Origin: SLNP01 sp964568875
GTDB lineage: Bacteria; Bacteroidota; Bacteroidia; Bacteroidales; VadinHA17
NCBI GenBank assembly: GCA_964568875.1
Contig: CAZMSH010000015.1
Span: 1 to 64,000, forward strand
Direction of reading: 5' to 3'
DNA: 64,000 nucleotides
Shown one piece after another: positions 45,809 to 55,036 of the stretch (within the stretch, counting starts at the first letter, position 1; the number at the start of each line of letters is the position of its first letter). The notes below the pieces were generated by a model, which saw only the letters and a program-made list of their open reading frames with translations, made no database searches and was not told the origin of the DNA. Position numbers and translations under genes: made by a program.

Positions 45809-46633
45809 TTATTCAGAAGTCATTTTGGCAAGCCAGCCTGCGAGATAGCCAAAAACCTCATCTTTGATTATATCATTGTGAAGCTCATGATATCCACCAT
45901 CCCATATCTTAAGCTCTGCCAACGAGGCATCGCCGGCAAACCTTCTGCTTCCCTCAGGAGAGGTAATCATATCGCCGCTGCCGTGCATCAGCAGAAGAGG
46001 TACATTAAGCAGAGCCGCATTCTTCATAGAATAGTCAGCCGCCGAGACAGCTTCGTTAAAAAGGGATACAGAAAGCCGATCATGCACCAGTTCATCAGCT
46101 ACATAAGCTGCTACCGCCTCGCGGTCGCGTGAAAGATGGTCAACATTCAGTCCTGAAGGCTGGATCATAGACGGCGCAATACTCCTGACAGCGGCTGCAA
46201 GCCAAAGTTTGAACCTGGGTGGTTCAAAAGAGAGTCTTAGCCATGGAGAAGTCACCACCGCACAACATATTTCAGGCTGCCGTCTGATAAGGTAGCGAAG
46301 TATTATCGCCCCCCCCAGACTGTGACCGTACAATATTACAGGCACCCCCGGGAAAATGCCTCCAGATTGCTCCGTCAGGCTGTCTATTATCTCTTCTGTC
46401 AAGCTGTAAGAAGCCACATGTCCTCTCTTACCTCCCGATCGGCCATGCCCGGGCAAATCAGCTCCGGCGACAGCATATCCCATATCTGCCAACCGGGAAC
46501 TCCACATCCCGTATCGGCCAAAATGTTCTCCGAGACCATGTATCAGAATTATTACTCCCCTGCATATGCCAACAGGTTTAATAATCTTTCCTGTTGAGGT
46601 CGTGCCATCCGATAGATTAAATGAAATATCCAT
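45809..46633 (-). CDS. Alpha/beta hydrolase, monoacylglycerol-lipase-like
   Basis: 274-residue serine hydrolase. The oxyanion region is IHGLGEHFGRY, the nucleophile elbow is GHSLGG with S105, and the remaining triad is probably Asp in HGSGDMITS and His in GGYHELHND. This pattern is typical of the Hydrolase_4/monoglyceride lipase branch. No signal peptide is present. It has its own promoter (46649-46679) and leads a two-gene operon with the GSCFA gene. Confidence 0.9.
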   Translation of the reverse strand: MDISFNLSDGTTSTGKIIKPVGICRGVIILIHGLGEHFGRYGMWSSRLADMGYAVAGADLPGHGRSGGKRGHVASYSLTEEIIDSLTEQSGGIFPGVPVILYGHSLGGAIILRYLIRRQPEICCAVVTSPWLRLSFEPPRFKLWLAAAVRSIAPSMIQPSGLNVDHLSRDREAVAAYVADELVHDRLSVSLFNEAVSAADYSMKNAALLNVPLLLMHGSGDMITSPEGSRRFAGDASLAELKIWDGGYHELHNDIIKDEVFGYLAGWLAKMTSE

Positions 46634-46648
46634 ATATCCATTTTTCGA

Positions 46649-46679
46649 TAAAGTTAACCAGATGATTTGTCCTAATCAA
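46649..46679 (-). promoter_or_regulatory. Probable promoter of the alpha/beta hydrolase operon
   Basis: Minus strand TTG, 20 bases, TAACTTTA (7 of 8 to TAnnTTTG), 16 bases before the ATG. Confidence 0.5.
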
Positions 46680-46858
46680 CACAAGGTATAAAAAAAAGAA
46701 AAATGAATAAAAACAGAAAAATCGCAATTTAGAACCTATTTAGACCACACAAATACCTGTAACTTCCATCGCTCTGTTATCCTGATATTTACAAGACCCA
46801 ACCCAATCCCTTTTAAATTAGAAACTCCACAGTATTTAAGTATATTAAGATATTAAGA

Positions 46859-46890
46859 TTTGGATATCCTTTATTTACGGCATATATTTG
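46859..46890 (+). promoter_or_regulatory. Bacteroidota-type promoter of the sigma factor gene
   Basis: TTTG, 20 bases, TATATTTG: exact match to the Bacteroidota consensus. It ends 26 bases before ATG 46917 and overlaps the longer in-frame start at 46860, which it therefore argues against. Confidence 0.82.
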
Positions 46891-46916
46891 CATCAACAAC
46901 CTTAAAAAATACTGAC

Positions 46917-47423
46917 ATGACAACATATGAATTCAACAACAGTCTGATAGAGATGAGGAGCAACCTCAAAAAATTCGCACTTTCACTTACCAGTGACCAC
47001 GAGAAAGCCGACGACCTGGTGCAGGACACATACCTGAAGGCAATATCATATAAGGACAAATTCGTTGACTATACAAATCTGAAGGCATGGGTATTCACAA
47101 TAATGAAGAATACCTTCATTAACAATTATCGCCGTAACATCAAGGAAAACACTCTTATTGATTCAACTCAGGATCTTTACTACGTCAATCTTACCAATGA
47201 CAAGGGTTATATATCCCCTGACTCATCCTACTCTGAGTCTGAAATTGAAAAAGCAATAGATTCACTTGAGGATGAATTTCGCATTCCTTTCAGAATGCAT
47301 GTTGACGGATATAAGTACAAGGAGATAGCCGACGAACTCAATCTGAAGATAGGAACGGTGAAGAGCCGCATCTTCTTCACACGTCAGAAACTGATGAACA
47401 TTCTGAGGGACTACGACCGTTAA
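46917..47423 (+). CDS. ECF-type RNA polymerase sigma factor
   Basis: 168-residue sigma-70-family factor with only regions 2 and 4. Region 2 is DHEKADDLVQDTYLKAI and LKAWVFTIMKNTFINNYRR; region 4 is FRMHVDGYKYKEIADELN and GTVKSRIFFTRQKL. No anti-sigma gene lies next to it, as for the orphan ECF factors common in Bacteroidota. It is monocistronic with a strong promoter and terminator. Target genes are unknown. Confidence 0.93.
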   Translation: MTTYEFNNSLIEMRSNLKKFALSLTSDHEKADDLVQDTYLKAISYKDKFVDYTNLKAWVFTIMKNTFINNYRRNIKENTLIDSTQDLYYVNLTNDKGYISPDSSYSESEIEKAIDSLEDEFRIPFRMHVDGYKYKEIADELNLKIGTVKSRIFFTRQKLMNILRDYDR

Positions 47424-47465
47424 TCAGCATAGAATTACAGGGTTTATTTGTATTCATTTTCCCGG

Positions 47466-47496
47466 GCCGGCTTATTTAAGCCGGCTTATTTTTTTT
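47466..47496 (+). terminator. Terminator of the sigma factor gene
   Basis: GCCGGCTT-attt-AAGCCGGC, a perfect 8-bp GC-rich stem, followed by TTATTTTTTTT. Confidence 0.9.
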
Positions 47497-47507
47497 GAAC
47501 AGCCTAT

Positions 47508-48542
47508 TCATTGTCTGCGAGAAAGCCTCCGTGGCAAAAGTCCAGATACTACAATCAGCACAATAACTCCCGAAACGACCCAGGCCCATATATTCTGACG
47601 GTACGACTCAGCCCGGAATTCAAATTCATCAAAAAGAAACAACTCGCCCTTTACCTGCCATGCAACCTCTCCAGGGTTTTCAAAATAACCATTTCCCCCC
47701 TTAAGCTTTCCTGGCATAACACTCTTCAGGGTATATGATCTGATGCTCCAGTGCCTGTCAATTCCATCTGAGACAACCATAAGGGCACTGTCAATTACAC
47801 CTCTGTATCCGGCTTCAATAATCTTTCTGAAAACTATTCCGACAATCGAATCCGTATCTATATCGAAAACATACATTTCAGCCAACTCCGCCTCTTTCGA
47901 CCTGAATTCCTCAATTACCTTCCAGTCAGCACCTTCCGCTTCAAGGAGCCCGGTCGCATTGTGAATAAAACTGGATATCAGACCCAGCCTGATCCACTCA
48001 AACACCACTGAATCAATTCTTTCCGACAACGCCCGGTATCTTAGGCTGTCAGGACCAGAGAGGAATAATCCTGAGACAAAGTCAGGCTGAGCCAGGAACT
48101 CCAGCTCCTCAACCTCCAGATAATCTTTAAGCGGAAGCCCTCCGTCAATGGTTTTTTCAAAGCTCTCTGAAAAACGGTAACATGTCACGAACCACCGGAA
48201 ACGTCTTTCATAACAGACACTCCTTGTTATAAAGGAGTTTACATCATTCCCCTTCCGGTATTCTTCATTAATTTCTTCTGCATCCTGAAACAGCTTCTCC
48301 GCCGTCATCACGAATGTTGTATCTCCCTCTTCTGAGATGTCAACGTAATCGTTTATCAACCATGTCGTGTCAATTGGAACCCTGCTTTGATCAATCCTTA
48401 TGCTGTTTCTGCTGCGCATCTCTACCTTTTTGGTAACCGAACCATCCGGGTGAACGATATTGGTAACTATCGTCTCAGGTTTATCACACCCATGAAGTAT
48501 CACAACCAGTGCAATAAATAGAATTATTTTTCTGCTTTCCAT
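47508..48542 (-). CDS. Unrecognised lipoprotein with a C-terminal membrane anchor
   Basis: 344 residues, no family recognised. The N-terminus has a lipoprotein signal (ILFIALVVILHGC, Cys19) and the C-terminus a single strong membrane helix (about 315-335, AWVVSGVIVLIVVSGLL) with a basic tail RRLSRRQ. The mature body of about 290 residues is acidic, mostly helical in appearance and has a Cys pair (about 110-120). Lipid anchor plus C-terminal helix would tether both ends to the inner membrane with the body in the periplasm. Convergent to the sigma factor gene; divergent from DUF3078. Confidence 0.82.
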   Translation of the reverse strand: MESRKIILFIALVVILHGCDKPETIVTNIVHPDGSVTKKVEMRSRNSIRIDQSRVPIDTTWLINDYVDISEEGDTTFVMTAEKLFQDAEEINEEYRKGNDVNSFITRSVCYERRFRWFVTCYRFSESFEKTIDGGLPLKDYLEVEELEFLAQPDFVSGLFLSGPDSLRYRALSERIDSVVFEWIRLGLISSFIHNATGLLEAEGADWKVIEEFRSKEAELAEMYVFDIDTDSIVGIVFRKIIEAGYRGVIDSALMVVSDGIDRHWSIRSYTLKSVMPGKLKGGNGYFENPGEVAWQVKGELFLFDEFEFRAESYRQNIWAWVVSGVIVLIVVSGLLPRRLSRRQ

Positions 48543-48883
48543 TGAATTGGACTTATCAATTAAAATGCCTTCAGAACAAAGGTTAAATATTTGAATACCT
48601 GTAGCCTTTTACCTTATCTTCCTGCTAAAACTCTGCCAGCGGAAACCTTCTTTATACAGAGAACGATTTACTGGTATAAATTTAAGAAATCTATTCCGCC
48701 CGTAGCCAATTCTGACCAGGTATATATCATAAATAAAGCAGACAGTTAAATGATCTGATAGTAAAGTGATACTGTCAGCTTATGATTTTGTTATTATGAA
48801 TCAGAACAGCTAAATTTACATATCTGTATAATTTATCGCTTCAACATTAATATTGGACTGATATTCACTAAACTCACACTTCC
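48543..48883. other. 341-base intergenic region between divergent genes
   Basis: AT-rich, no reading frame of note. It holds a hairpin at 48755-48778 (CTGATAGTA / TACTGTCAG with one wobble pair). I see no full promoter consensus for either gene and no known riboswitch or ncRNA. Confidence 0.4.
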
Positions 48884-49765
48884 ATGAAAAAGTCTGTACT
48901 ACTTATTATCTCAGCCCTGACAATAACTGTTGCTGCCATTGCGCAGGAAGAAACTACTGAAACCGGACCGTGGACATTTAACGGTATGGGTGCGCTGAAC
49001 TTTTCACAGGTAGCCCTTTTCAACTGGGCTCAGGGTGGAGACAACAGCCAGGGTGTTAACGCAATCGGGCTCATCAATCTGAATTATAATAAAGGTAAGG
49101 CTTCATGGGGTAATGCCCTTGATATGGGTTATGGCATACAAAAAGCCGGCGACCTGCCTGCAAGAAAATCCAATGACTATATCGACTTTATCTCAAAATT
49201 CGGTTATGAGACGGTTAATAATTGGTTCATAAGCGGTCTTTTCAATTTCAAGACCCAGTTCGACAAGGGTTACAAAGGGACAGGAGAGACCCAGACGCTT
49301 ATCTCGGAGTTCATGTCACCTGGCTATATAAATGTCAACTTTGGTATGGAATACAAACCACATGACAATTTCTATCTTCTGATAGCCCCGCTGGGTGGAA
49401 AAGCAACAATTGTTACAAATGAAGATCTGTCAGCAGCCGGAGCCTTCGGTGTCGAGCCTGGCAAGTCGTTCAGGGCAGAGATGGGTGCTGCCGTAAGAGT
49501 GATGCTTATCCACGAGATCATGAAAAACGTTACTCTCAACACTTCGGCAGACTTTTTCTCAAATCTCCTTAACAAGCCCGGAAATATCGACATCAGCTGG
49601 AAGGCCCTCATTACCATGAAGATCAATGAATACCTCTCAGCAAACCTCAGTACACACCTGCTGTACGACGATGACGTCGACTACATCGACGCCGAGGGAG
49701 TCAACCTCGGTCCGCGCACACAGTTCAAGCAGGTTCTGGGCGTTGGTTTTTCTGTTAAATTCTGA
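48884..49765 (+). CDS. DUF3078 outer-membrane protein
   Basis: 293 residues with a signal peptide (LLIISALTITVAAIAQ) and a beta-barrel-like body ending in aromatic KQVLGVGFSVKF, as expected for an outer-membrane protein. The DUF3078 pattern is visible in ALNFSQVALFNWAQGGDNS near the start and WGNALDMGYGIQKAG. Function unknown. Monocistronic. Confidence 0.88.
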   Translation: MKKSVLLIISALTITVAAIAQEETTETGPWTFNGMGALNFSQVALFNWAQGGDNSQGVNAIGLINLNYNKGKASWGNALDMGYGIQKAGDLPARKSNDYIDFISKFGYETVNNWFISGLFNFKTQFDKGYKGTGETQTLISEFMSPGYINVNFGMEYKPHDNFYLLIAPLGGKATIVTNEDLSAAGAFGVEPGKSFRAEMGAAVRVMLIHEIMKNVTLNTSADFFSNLLNKPGNIDISWKALITMKINEYLSANLSTHLLYDDDVDYIDAEGVNLGPRTQFKQVLGVGFSVKF

Positions 49766-49871
49766 TATACTGACCTTAACATACCGTATTGCCCGGTTCG
49801 CTAAAATCAGCGAGGTATCTGACCGGCAGACAAGAGATAAAAATCTTTACCGGCATCGGCAAAACTAACTC

Positions 49872-50804
49872 TTAATTCTCCTTCTGCAGGAACCGCAGGT
49901 TTCTGACAAACGATTCATACCCGCATCGCAATACTGCCGTTCCTGAAAACAGGGCGTCAAAACGTTCAGGGCTAAGGTTCTGCAAACTACCGGCAGTCAT
50001 CTCCCATCGTTGCAGATCAGGCATCAGTTCAGGCACATTGGTAAGGGGTATTGAAGCATTATGCGGACAAACATCCTGGCAGATATCACAACCGAAAACC
50101 CGGCCGTTCATTTTTCCGGCAAAAGAGGCAGGTATGTCACCTTTGTGTTCTATGGTCAGATAGGAGATGCATCTGACAGCATCGACAAAGCCCTCGCCGC
50201 TTATTGCGCCTGTCGGGCAGGCATCAATGCAATTACGGCACGAGCCGCATATATCTGTCTCATATGGAGCGTCATACGCAGCCTCAAGATTAATGACTAT
50301 CTCTCCCATGAAATGGAATGAACCTCCTCCGGGCACAATCAGAAGCGAGTTCCGGCCCTGGCTACCTATTCCGGCCCTTACAGCAAGAGCCTTCTCCATC
50401 AATGGTGCCGAGTCGGTAAACACCCTGCCCTTCAGTCCGGGTATTTTCGCTATGCTTGCATTCAATGCCTGCTGAAGCCTTTGCCTGACAACCATGTGGT
50501 AATCAGATCCCGATACATACCTTGAGAAAACAGGAGTGCCGTCAGCGGGAGGGTCAGCTTCATGAAAATAGTTAAGCGCCGCCACCACCACGCTTCTGGC
50601 TCCTTCGAACAGTAAAGCCGCATTCCCTCTCTTGTCAGTATTACGCTCAAGCCATTTCATGCCGCCATGACATCCTCTGTCAAGCCATTTCATGAAAAGG
50701 GCTTTCTCACGTGACAGCTCTGCTGCCTCAGTAATCCCGCACCGGTCAAAACCAGCAGCAAGAACTTCGCTCTTAATAATAGATGTTATCTCTCCGGGCG
50801 ACAT
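49872..50804 (-). CDS. queG: Epoxyqueuosine reductase
   Basis: Reduces epoxyqueuosine to queuosine in tRNA, using cobalamin and two [4Fe-4S] clusters. 310 residues with both ferredoxin-type motifs: CGSCRNCIDACPTGAI and CDICQDVCPHN. The upstream half carries the QueG-typical ARSVVVAALNYF and DSAPLMEKALAVRAGIG. It is the last gene of the suf operon, 14 bases after sufT, so an Fe-S enzyme is made together with its cluster machinery. No other queuosine gene is in view. Confidence 0.95.
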   Translation of the reverse strand: MSPGEITSIIKSEVLAAGFDRCGITEAAELSREKALFMKWLDRGCHGGMKWLERNTDKRGNAALLFEGARSVVVAALNYFHEADPPADGTPVFSRYVSGSDYHMVVRQRLQQALNASIAKIPGLKGRVFTDSAPLMEKALAVRAGIGSQGRNSLLIVPGGGSFHFMGEIVINLEAAYDAPYETDICGSCRNCIDACPTGAISGEGFVDAVRCISYLTIEHKGDIPASFAGKMNGRVFGCDICQDVCPHNASIPLTNVPELMPDLQRWEMTAGSLQNLSPERFDALFSGTAVLRCGYESFVRNLRFLQKEN

Positions 50805-50818
50805 TGCCGGCTGTATTA

Positions 50819-51139
50819 CTATAGTAGTCCGAGTTCCAGCATTGCCTCATCGCTAAGCATGCTTCTGTCCCAGGGAGGATCGAAGGTCAGCTTCAGGTCG
50901 CATTCGGCAATGCCGGGCACCGTTCCGACAGAATAGCGGACATCCTCAAGAAGCTGGTCAGCCATAGGGCAGTTCGGCGCCGTCAGTGTCATCTTCACAT
51001 GGGCGACACGATCGTCATCAACATCGATCTCATAGATTAGTCCGAGATCGAAAACGTTCACCGGTATCTCAGGGTCATTGACCGTCTTGAGAACACTTAC
51101 AATCTTCTTTTCCAGTTCGAGTCTCTCCTCTATATCCAT
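50819..51139 (-). CDS. sufT: SufT-like MIP18/DUF59 iron-sulfur assembly factor
   Basis: 106-residue protein of the MIP18/DUF59 family, with VNDPEIPVNVFDLGLIY (conserved DPE) and MTLTAPNCPMADQLLEDV (conserved Cys). Such proteins assist Fe-S cluster maturation or transfer. Located between sufE and queG in the suf operon, which supports the role. Confidence 0.93.
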   Translation of the reverse strand: MDIEERLELEKKIVSVLKTVNDPEIPVNVFDLGLIYEIDVDDDRVAHVKMTLTAPNCPMADQLLEDVRYSVGTVPGIAECDLKLTFDPPWDRSMLSDEAMLELGLL

Positions 51140-51156
51140 ATTGTGACCTCCCGTTA

Positions 51157-51582
51157 TTATTTATTTACCCTGGCGTTGTATGCTATTGCGTAAAGCTTGA
51201 TCTGCCTGACCATAGAAAGCAATCCGTTAGACCTTGTCGGAGAGAGATTCTGCCTCAGTCCGATGCTGTCAATAAAATAGAGATCAGCATTCATTATCTC
51301 CTCAGGCGTACGGCCTGACAGAACCCTTATAAGCAAAGAGACTATGCCTCTTGTAATTATGGCATCACTATCGGCCGTGAAGCTTATATCCGTACCGTCA
51401 AACTCAGGATAGAGCCACACCTTCGACTGACATCCTTCAATAAGATAATCATTAACCTTTCGTGCCGGATCGATGGGAGGAAGATCCTTGCCGTTTTCTA
51501 TCAGCAGCTCATACCTCTCCATCCAGTCATCGAACTGTGAAAACTCCTCAATAATCTGATCCTGTACTTCGTTAATTGTCAT
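51157..51582 (-). CDS. sufE: SufE sulfur-acceptor protein
   Basis: 141-residue SufE: the sulfur-accepting Cys is C51 in LIEGCQSKVWL. It takes persulfide from SufS and passes it to SufBCD, raising SufS activity. Adjacent to sufS with a 16-base gap. Confidence 0.95.
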   Translation of the reverse strand: MTINEVQDQIIEEFSQFDDWMERYELLIENGKDLPPIDPARKVNDYLIEGCQSKVWLYPEFDGTDISFTADSDAIITRGIVSLLIRVLSGRTPEEIMNADLYFIDSIGLRQNLSPTRSNGLLSMVRQIKLYAIAYNARVNK

Positions 51583-51598
51583 TATCCTGTTTTTGGTA

Positions 51599-52816
51599 TT
51601 ATAGAAACATCTCTTTTACCCTTCTGACTCCATCTGCAAGCAGATCTGCCTCGCGGGTGGTATTGTAGAAGCAGAATGAAGCTCTTATAGTGCCATCAAT
51701 CCCGAAACGGTCCATCACCGGCTGTGCGCAATGGGTTCCTGTTCTGACGGCAATCCCCATCTTGTCAAGTACCATTCCTGCATCGTACTGATGAATGCCG
51801 TCTATTAAAAATGAAATTACCGATATCTTGTTCTCGACATCGCCATAAATTCTGATGCCTTCAATCTCCTTTAGCTTTGTTGTGGCATATTCAAGCAGCA
51901 TAGCCTCCCTTTCAGCAATTGCCTCCCTACCCGTTCCGCTAATATAATTCAGGGCAGCTGCAAGGCCTATGGCTCCCGGAAAATTTGTGGTTCCTGCCTC
52001 AAATTTAAATGGCAGTTCATTGTAGGTTGTCTTTTCAAAAGTGACGCTCTTCACCATGTCGCCGCCTCCCTGCCACGGGGGCATCAGATCGAGGTACTTC
52101 CTCTTTCCGTAAAGAACCCCTATTCCTGTCGGACCATATATCTTGTGACCCGAGAAGACGTAGAAATCACAATCCATTTCCCGTACGTCTACCACTCCAT
52201 GCTGAATACCCTGAGCACCATCGACGAGCACGGGTATATCGTTACTGTGAGCCCCGGCAATTATCTCATTCAGGGGGGTAATAACCCCAAGAGCATTTGA
52301 GGCCTGTGTCACAGCGACTATTTTTGTGGAACCATTAAGAAGCTCTTTATATGCTTTAAGGTCAAGCACTCCATTGTCATCCATCGGGATGATTTTCAGT
52401 TTTGCCCCTCTCCTTTCGCAAAGCATCTGCCACGGAACTATGTTGGCATGATGTTCAAGGGCTGAAATAACTATCTCATCTCCCTCATTCACAAACCGCT
52501 CTCCGAAGGAAAAGGCTATATTGTTTATTGCTGCAGTAGTGCCGGAATTAAAAATAATCTCGTCGGTTGAACCTGCATTTATAAATGCTCTAACCGTCTC
52601 ACGTGCCTTCTCATATTCTTCGGAAGCAATATCACTGAGCCGGTGTACCCCTCTGTGTATGTTTGCATTGTATCTGGTGAGCACTTCCGTCAGGGTGTCG
52701 GCAACTATCCTGGGCTTCTGTGTTGTTGCTCCGTTATCAAGATATACCAGATCCTTACCGTATACCTTTTCAGAGAGTATCGGAAAATCGCTTCTTATTC
52801 TATCGACATCAATCAT
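51599..52816 (-). CDS. sufS: Cysteine desulfurase SufS
   Basis: PLP-dependent group II cysteine desulfurase, 405 residues. The PLP lysine is in FYVFSGHKIYGPTGIG and the persulfide Cys in RTGTHCAQPVMDRFG. Supplies sulfur from L-cysteine for Fe-S assembly. Ten bases separate it from sufD. Confidence 0.97.
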   Translation of the reverse strand: MIDVDRIRSDFPILSEKVYGKDLVYLDNGATTQKPRIVADTLTEVLTRYNANIHRGVHRLSDIASEEYEKARETVRAFINAGSTDEIIFNSGTTAAINNIAFSFGERFVNEGDEIVISALEHHANIVPWQMLCERRGAKLKIIPMDDNGVLDLKAYKELLNGSTKIVAVTQASNALGVITPLNEIIAGAHSNDIPVLVDGAQGIQHGVVDVREMDCDFYVFSGHKIYGPTGIGVLYGKRKYLDLMPPWQGGGDMVKSVTFEKTTYNELPFKFEAGTTNFPGAIGLAAALNYISGTGREAIAEREAMLLEYATTKLKEIEGIRIYGDVENKISVISFLIDGIHQYDAGMVLDKMGIAVRTGTHCAQPVMDRFGIDGTIRASFCFYNTTREADLLADGVRRVKEMFL

Positions 52817-52826
52817 TATTTACCTG

Positions 52827-54185
52827 TTACCCGCATTTAACCATACAACTTGCACACCTTGACAATTCTCCCCTCAGTCTCTGCATAACCAGAGTGTCCA
52901 TTCTTTCCTGAAGTGCCTCTACTGGTATCTCCTGTATTACTTCATGCGCAAAACCGAACATAAGCATAAGCCTGGCTTCACGTTTACCAATGCCACGTGA
53001 AGTGAGATAAAAGAGAGCGTCGTCATCAAGCTGGCCTACAGTAGCTCCGTGACTGCATTTTACATCGTCGGCAAAGATTTCAAGCTGGGGTTTGGTATCC
53101 ATCCTGGCATCGTCGGTAAGCAGAATATTGTTATTGCTCTGGTATGCCCTTGTGCCCTGGGCCCCCTGCCTGACAAGTATTCGTCCGTTAAAGGCACCGG
53201 TAGCAATATCATCGAGCACTCCTTTAAACAGCTGGTTGCTGGTGCAGTTTGGAAAAGCATGATCGACATTTACGAAATTATCTACGTGCTGTGACTTGTC
53301 TGACAAATAGAGACCTGCTGAATTTGTCGAGGCACCTTCTCCTCCCAGGTAATGGTAAGTACTGTTCCTTACCAGCCCTCCGTGAAGGGTTATGTTTATT
53401 GACGACGCGTAACTGTCACGCTCCTGATGAATAAAGGTATGTGTCAGTTTAGCTGCATTATTGTGTTCATTCTGCACCCTTACGATATTAAATCTGGCAT
53501 TCCTGCCGACATAGACTTCGGTAACAGCATTGGTGAGAAACTTCATCGGTGACAGGGTGTGGTCACATATAATAAGAGTAGCTTCGGCATTGTCCTCAAC
53601 AACAATCAGGTTTCGGTGCTGAACGAAAATATCCTCTGCAGAGTAAACCAGGTTAACAATCTGAATTGGTTTGTCAGGAACCTGGTTCCGTGGCACGTGA
53701 ATGAACACCCCGTCAGATGCCATCGCCGTGTTAAGATGGATAAGTCCGTCAGTGTCACTCGATGCATACCGGCCATAATGACCCGAAACAATATCACCCA
53801 TCTTTTCGGCAGCTTCGTTGAGACTGCCTATGGTAATACCCGACTCAAGCTTTCGCAGCTTTCCATTGTTTGTCGGATAAAAGCCATTCAGCAACACCAG
53901 ATTGTGCACATCAAGATCTTCGACCTCACAACTGAATTTTTCTGCCCTTTCGAAGTCATCAGGACCAGGCAAAAAATAACTTTTGTACTGATGCCTGAAA
54001 AAGAGATCGAGATTCGTATAACGGTACGACTCATTTTTCCTGTCAGGAACACCCAGCGATGAGAACCTTTCTATTGCCTCTTCGCGCAGGGAGTTTACAA
54101 ATGGTGCCGATTGCGACTCTATTCTCCCGATGTTGTTCCGGTAAAGGTCGATATACCTGTTGTTTATTTCGGATTTACTGTCCAT
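52827..54185 (-). CDS. sufD: Fe-S scaffold subunit SufD
   Basis: 452-residue SufD, paralogue of SufB, part of the SufBC2D scaffold. Family blocks such as QLEIFADDVKCSHGATVGQLD near the end with the conserved C/H are clear, as is FLTNAVTEVYVGRNA in the beta-helix. The start overlaps sufC by 22 bases. Confidence 0.96.
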   Translation of the reverse strand: MDSKSEINNRYIDLYRNNIGRIESQSAPFVNSLREEAIERFSSLGVPDRKNESYRYTNLDLFFRHQYKSYFLPGPDDFERAEKFSCEVEDLDVHNLVLLNGFYPTNNGKLRKLESGITIGSLNEAAEKMGDIVSGHYGRYASSDTDGLIHLNTAMASDGVFIHVPRNQVPDKPIQIVNLVYSAEDIFVQHRNLIVVEDNAEATLIICDHTLSPMKFLTNAVTEVYVGRNARFNIVRVQNEHNNAAKLTHTFIHQERDSYASSINITLHGGLVRNSTYHYLGGEGASTNSAGLYLSDKSQHVDNFVNVDHAFPNCTSNQLFKGVLDDIATGAFNGRILVRQGAQGTRAYQSNNNILLTDDARMDTKPQLEIFADDVKCSHGATVGQLDDDALFYLTSRGIGKREARLMLMFGFAHEVIQEIPVEALQERMDTLVMQRLRGELSRCASCMVKCG

Positions 54186-54946
54186 GCCACTTCATTTTTT
54201 TCAGCCTCTCTCTTGATCCAGTCGTATCCCTTCTCCTCGAGTTCAAGGGCCAGCTCCTTTCCTGCTGTTTTAACAATGCGTCCGTCGTAAAGCACATGTA
54301 CTACATCTGGGACAATAAAATCGAGAAGGCGCTGATAATGTGTAATTACAATTACGGAGGTATCCTGGCGCTTTAGCTTGTTTACCCCGTTGGCCACTAT
54401 CCTGAGTGCATCTATATCAAGTCCTGAATCAGTCTCGTCAAGTATTGAAAGCCTTGGTTCCAGCATAGCCATCTGGAAAATTTCATTCTTCTTCTTCTCA
54501 CCTCCCGAAAAGCCTTCGTTCACCGAGCGGTTTGTAAGAGCAGAGTCTATCTCAACGAGTTCCTTCTTTTCTCTCATGAGCTTAAGGAAGTCTGATGCCG
54601 ACAGTGGCTCCAGTCCCTTGTATTTTCGCTGTTCATTCACCGCTGTCTTCATGAAGTTAACCATGCTCACCCCGGGAATCTCAATAGGATACTGAAATCC
54701 CAGAAAAATTCCTTCGCGTGAACGGTCTTCAGGGGCCATCTCAAAAAGGTCTTTGCCAAAATAGTCAATTCTGCCTTCGTCAATGTCAACAAACTCCCTT
54801 CCGGCCAGCACCGATGCGAGGGTACTCTTTCCCGAACCATTGGGCCCCATTATGGCATGTATCTCACCCTCTTTTACATGCAATGTGATCCCTTTCAATA
54901 TCTGCTTTCCGTTTATGGAAGCCTTTAAATTGTCTATAACCAGCAT
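54164..54946 (-). CDS. sufC: SufC ATPase
   Basis: 260-residue ABC-type ATPase of the SufBCD complex. Walker A GPNGSGKST (34-42), signature FSGGEKKKNE, and Walker B LSILDETDSGLDIDAL. Followed by sufD with a 22-base overlap and separated from sufB by 90 bases that hold a heptamer repeat. Confidence 0.97.
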   Translation of the reverse strand: MLVIDNLKASINGKQILKGITLHVKEGEIHAIMGPNGSGKSTLASVLAGREFVDIDEGRIDYFGKDLFEMAPEDRSREGIFLGFQYPIEIPGVSMVNFMKTAVNEQRKYKGLEPLSASDFLKLMREKKELVEIDSALTNRSVNEGFSGGEKKKNEIFQMAMLEPRLSILDETDSGLDIDALRIVANGVNKLKRQDTSVIVITHYQRLLDFIVPDVVHVLYDGRIVKTAGKELALELEEKGYDWIKREAEKNEVAWTVNPK

Positions 54947-54987
54947 CTCTTATAAGTATATTATCTTTTATTGTTTTCTTATATCTG

Positions 54988-55018
54988 AAATCGTAAATCG
55001 TAAATCGTAAATCGTAAA
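54988..55018. repeat. Heptanucleotide tandem repeat between sufB and sufC
   Basis: Four perfect head-to-tail copies of AAATCGT (54988-55015) plus a partial fifth. It lies in the 90-base spacer inside the suf transcript, read there as repeats of ACGATTT. Confidence 0.95.
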
Positions 55019-55036
55019 CCTGACATCTTATATCCG

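Noticed and set aside
48543..48883. Non-coding RNA or riboswitch in the 341-base spacer
   Set aside because: One modest hairpin only; no conserved riboswitch core or promoter/terminator pair is visible.
53559..54062. 167-codon plus-strand frame opposite sufD
   Set aside because: Shadow of sufD, no start signal or recognisable product.
54988..55018. CRISPR-like repeat
   Set aside because: Seven-base units without spacers; a simple tandem repeat, with no cas genes in the window.
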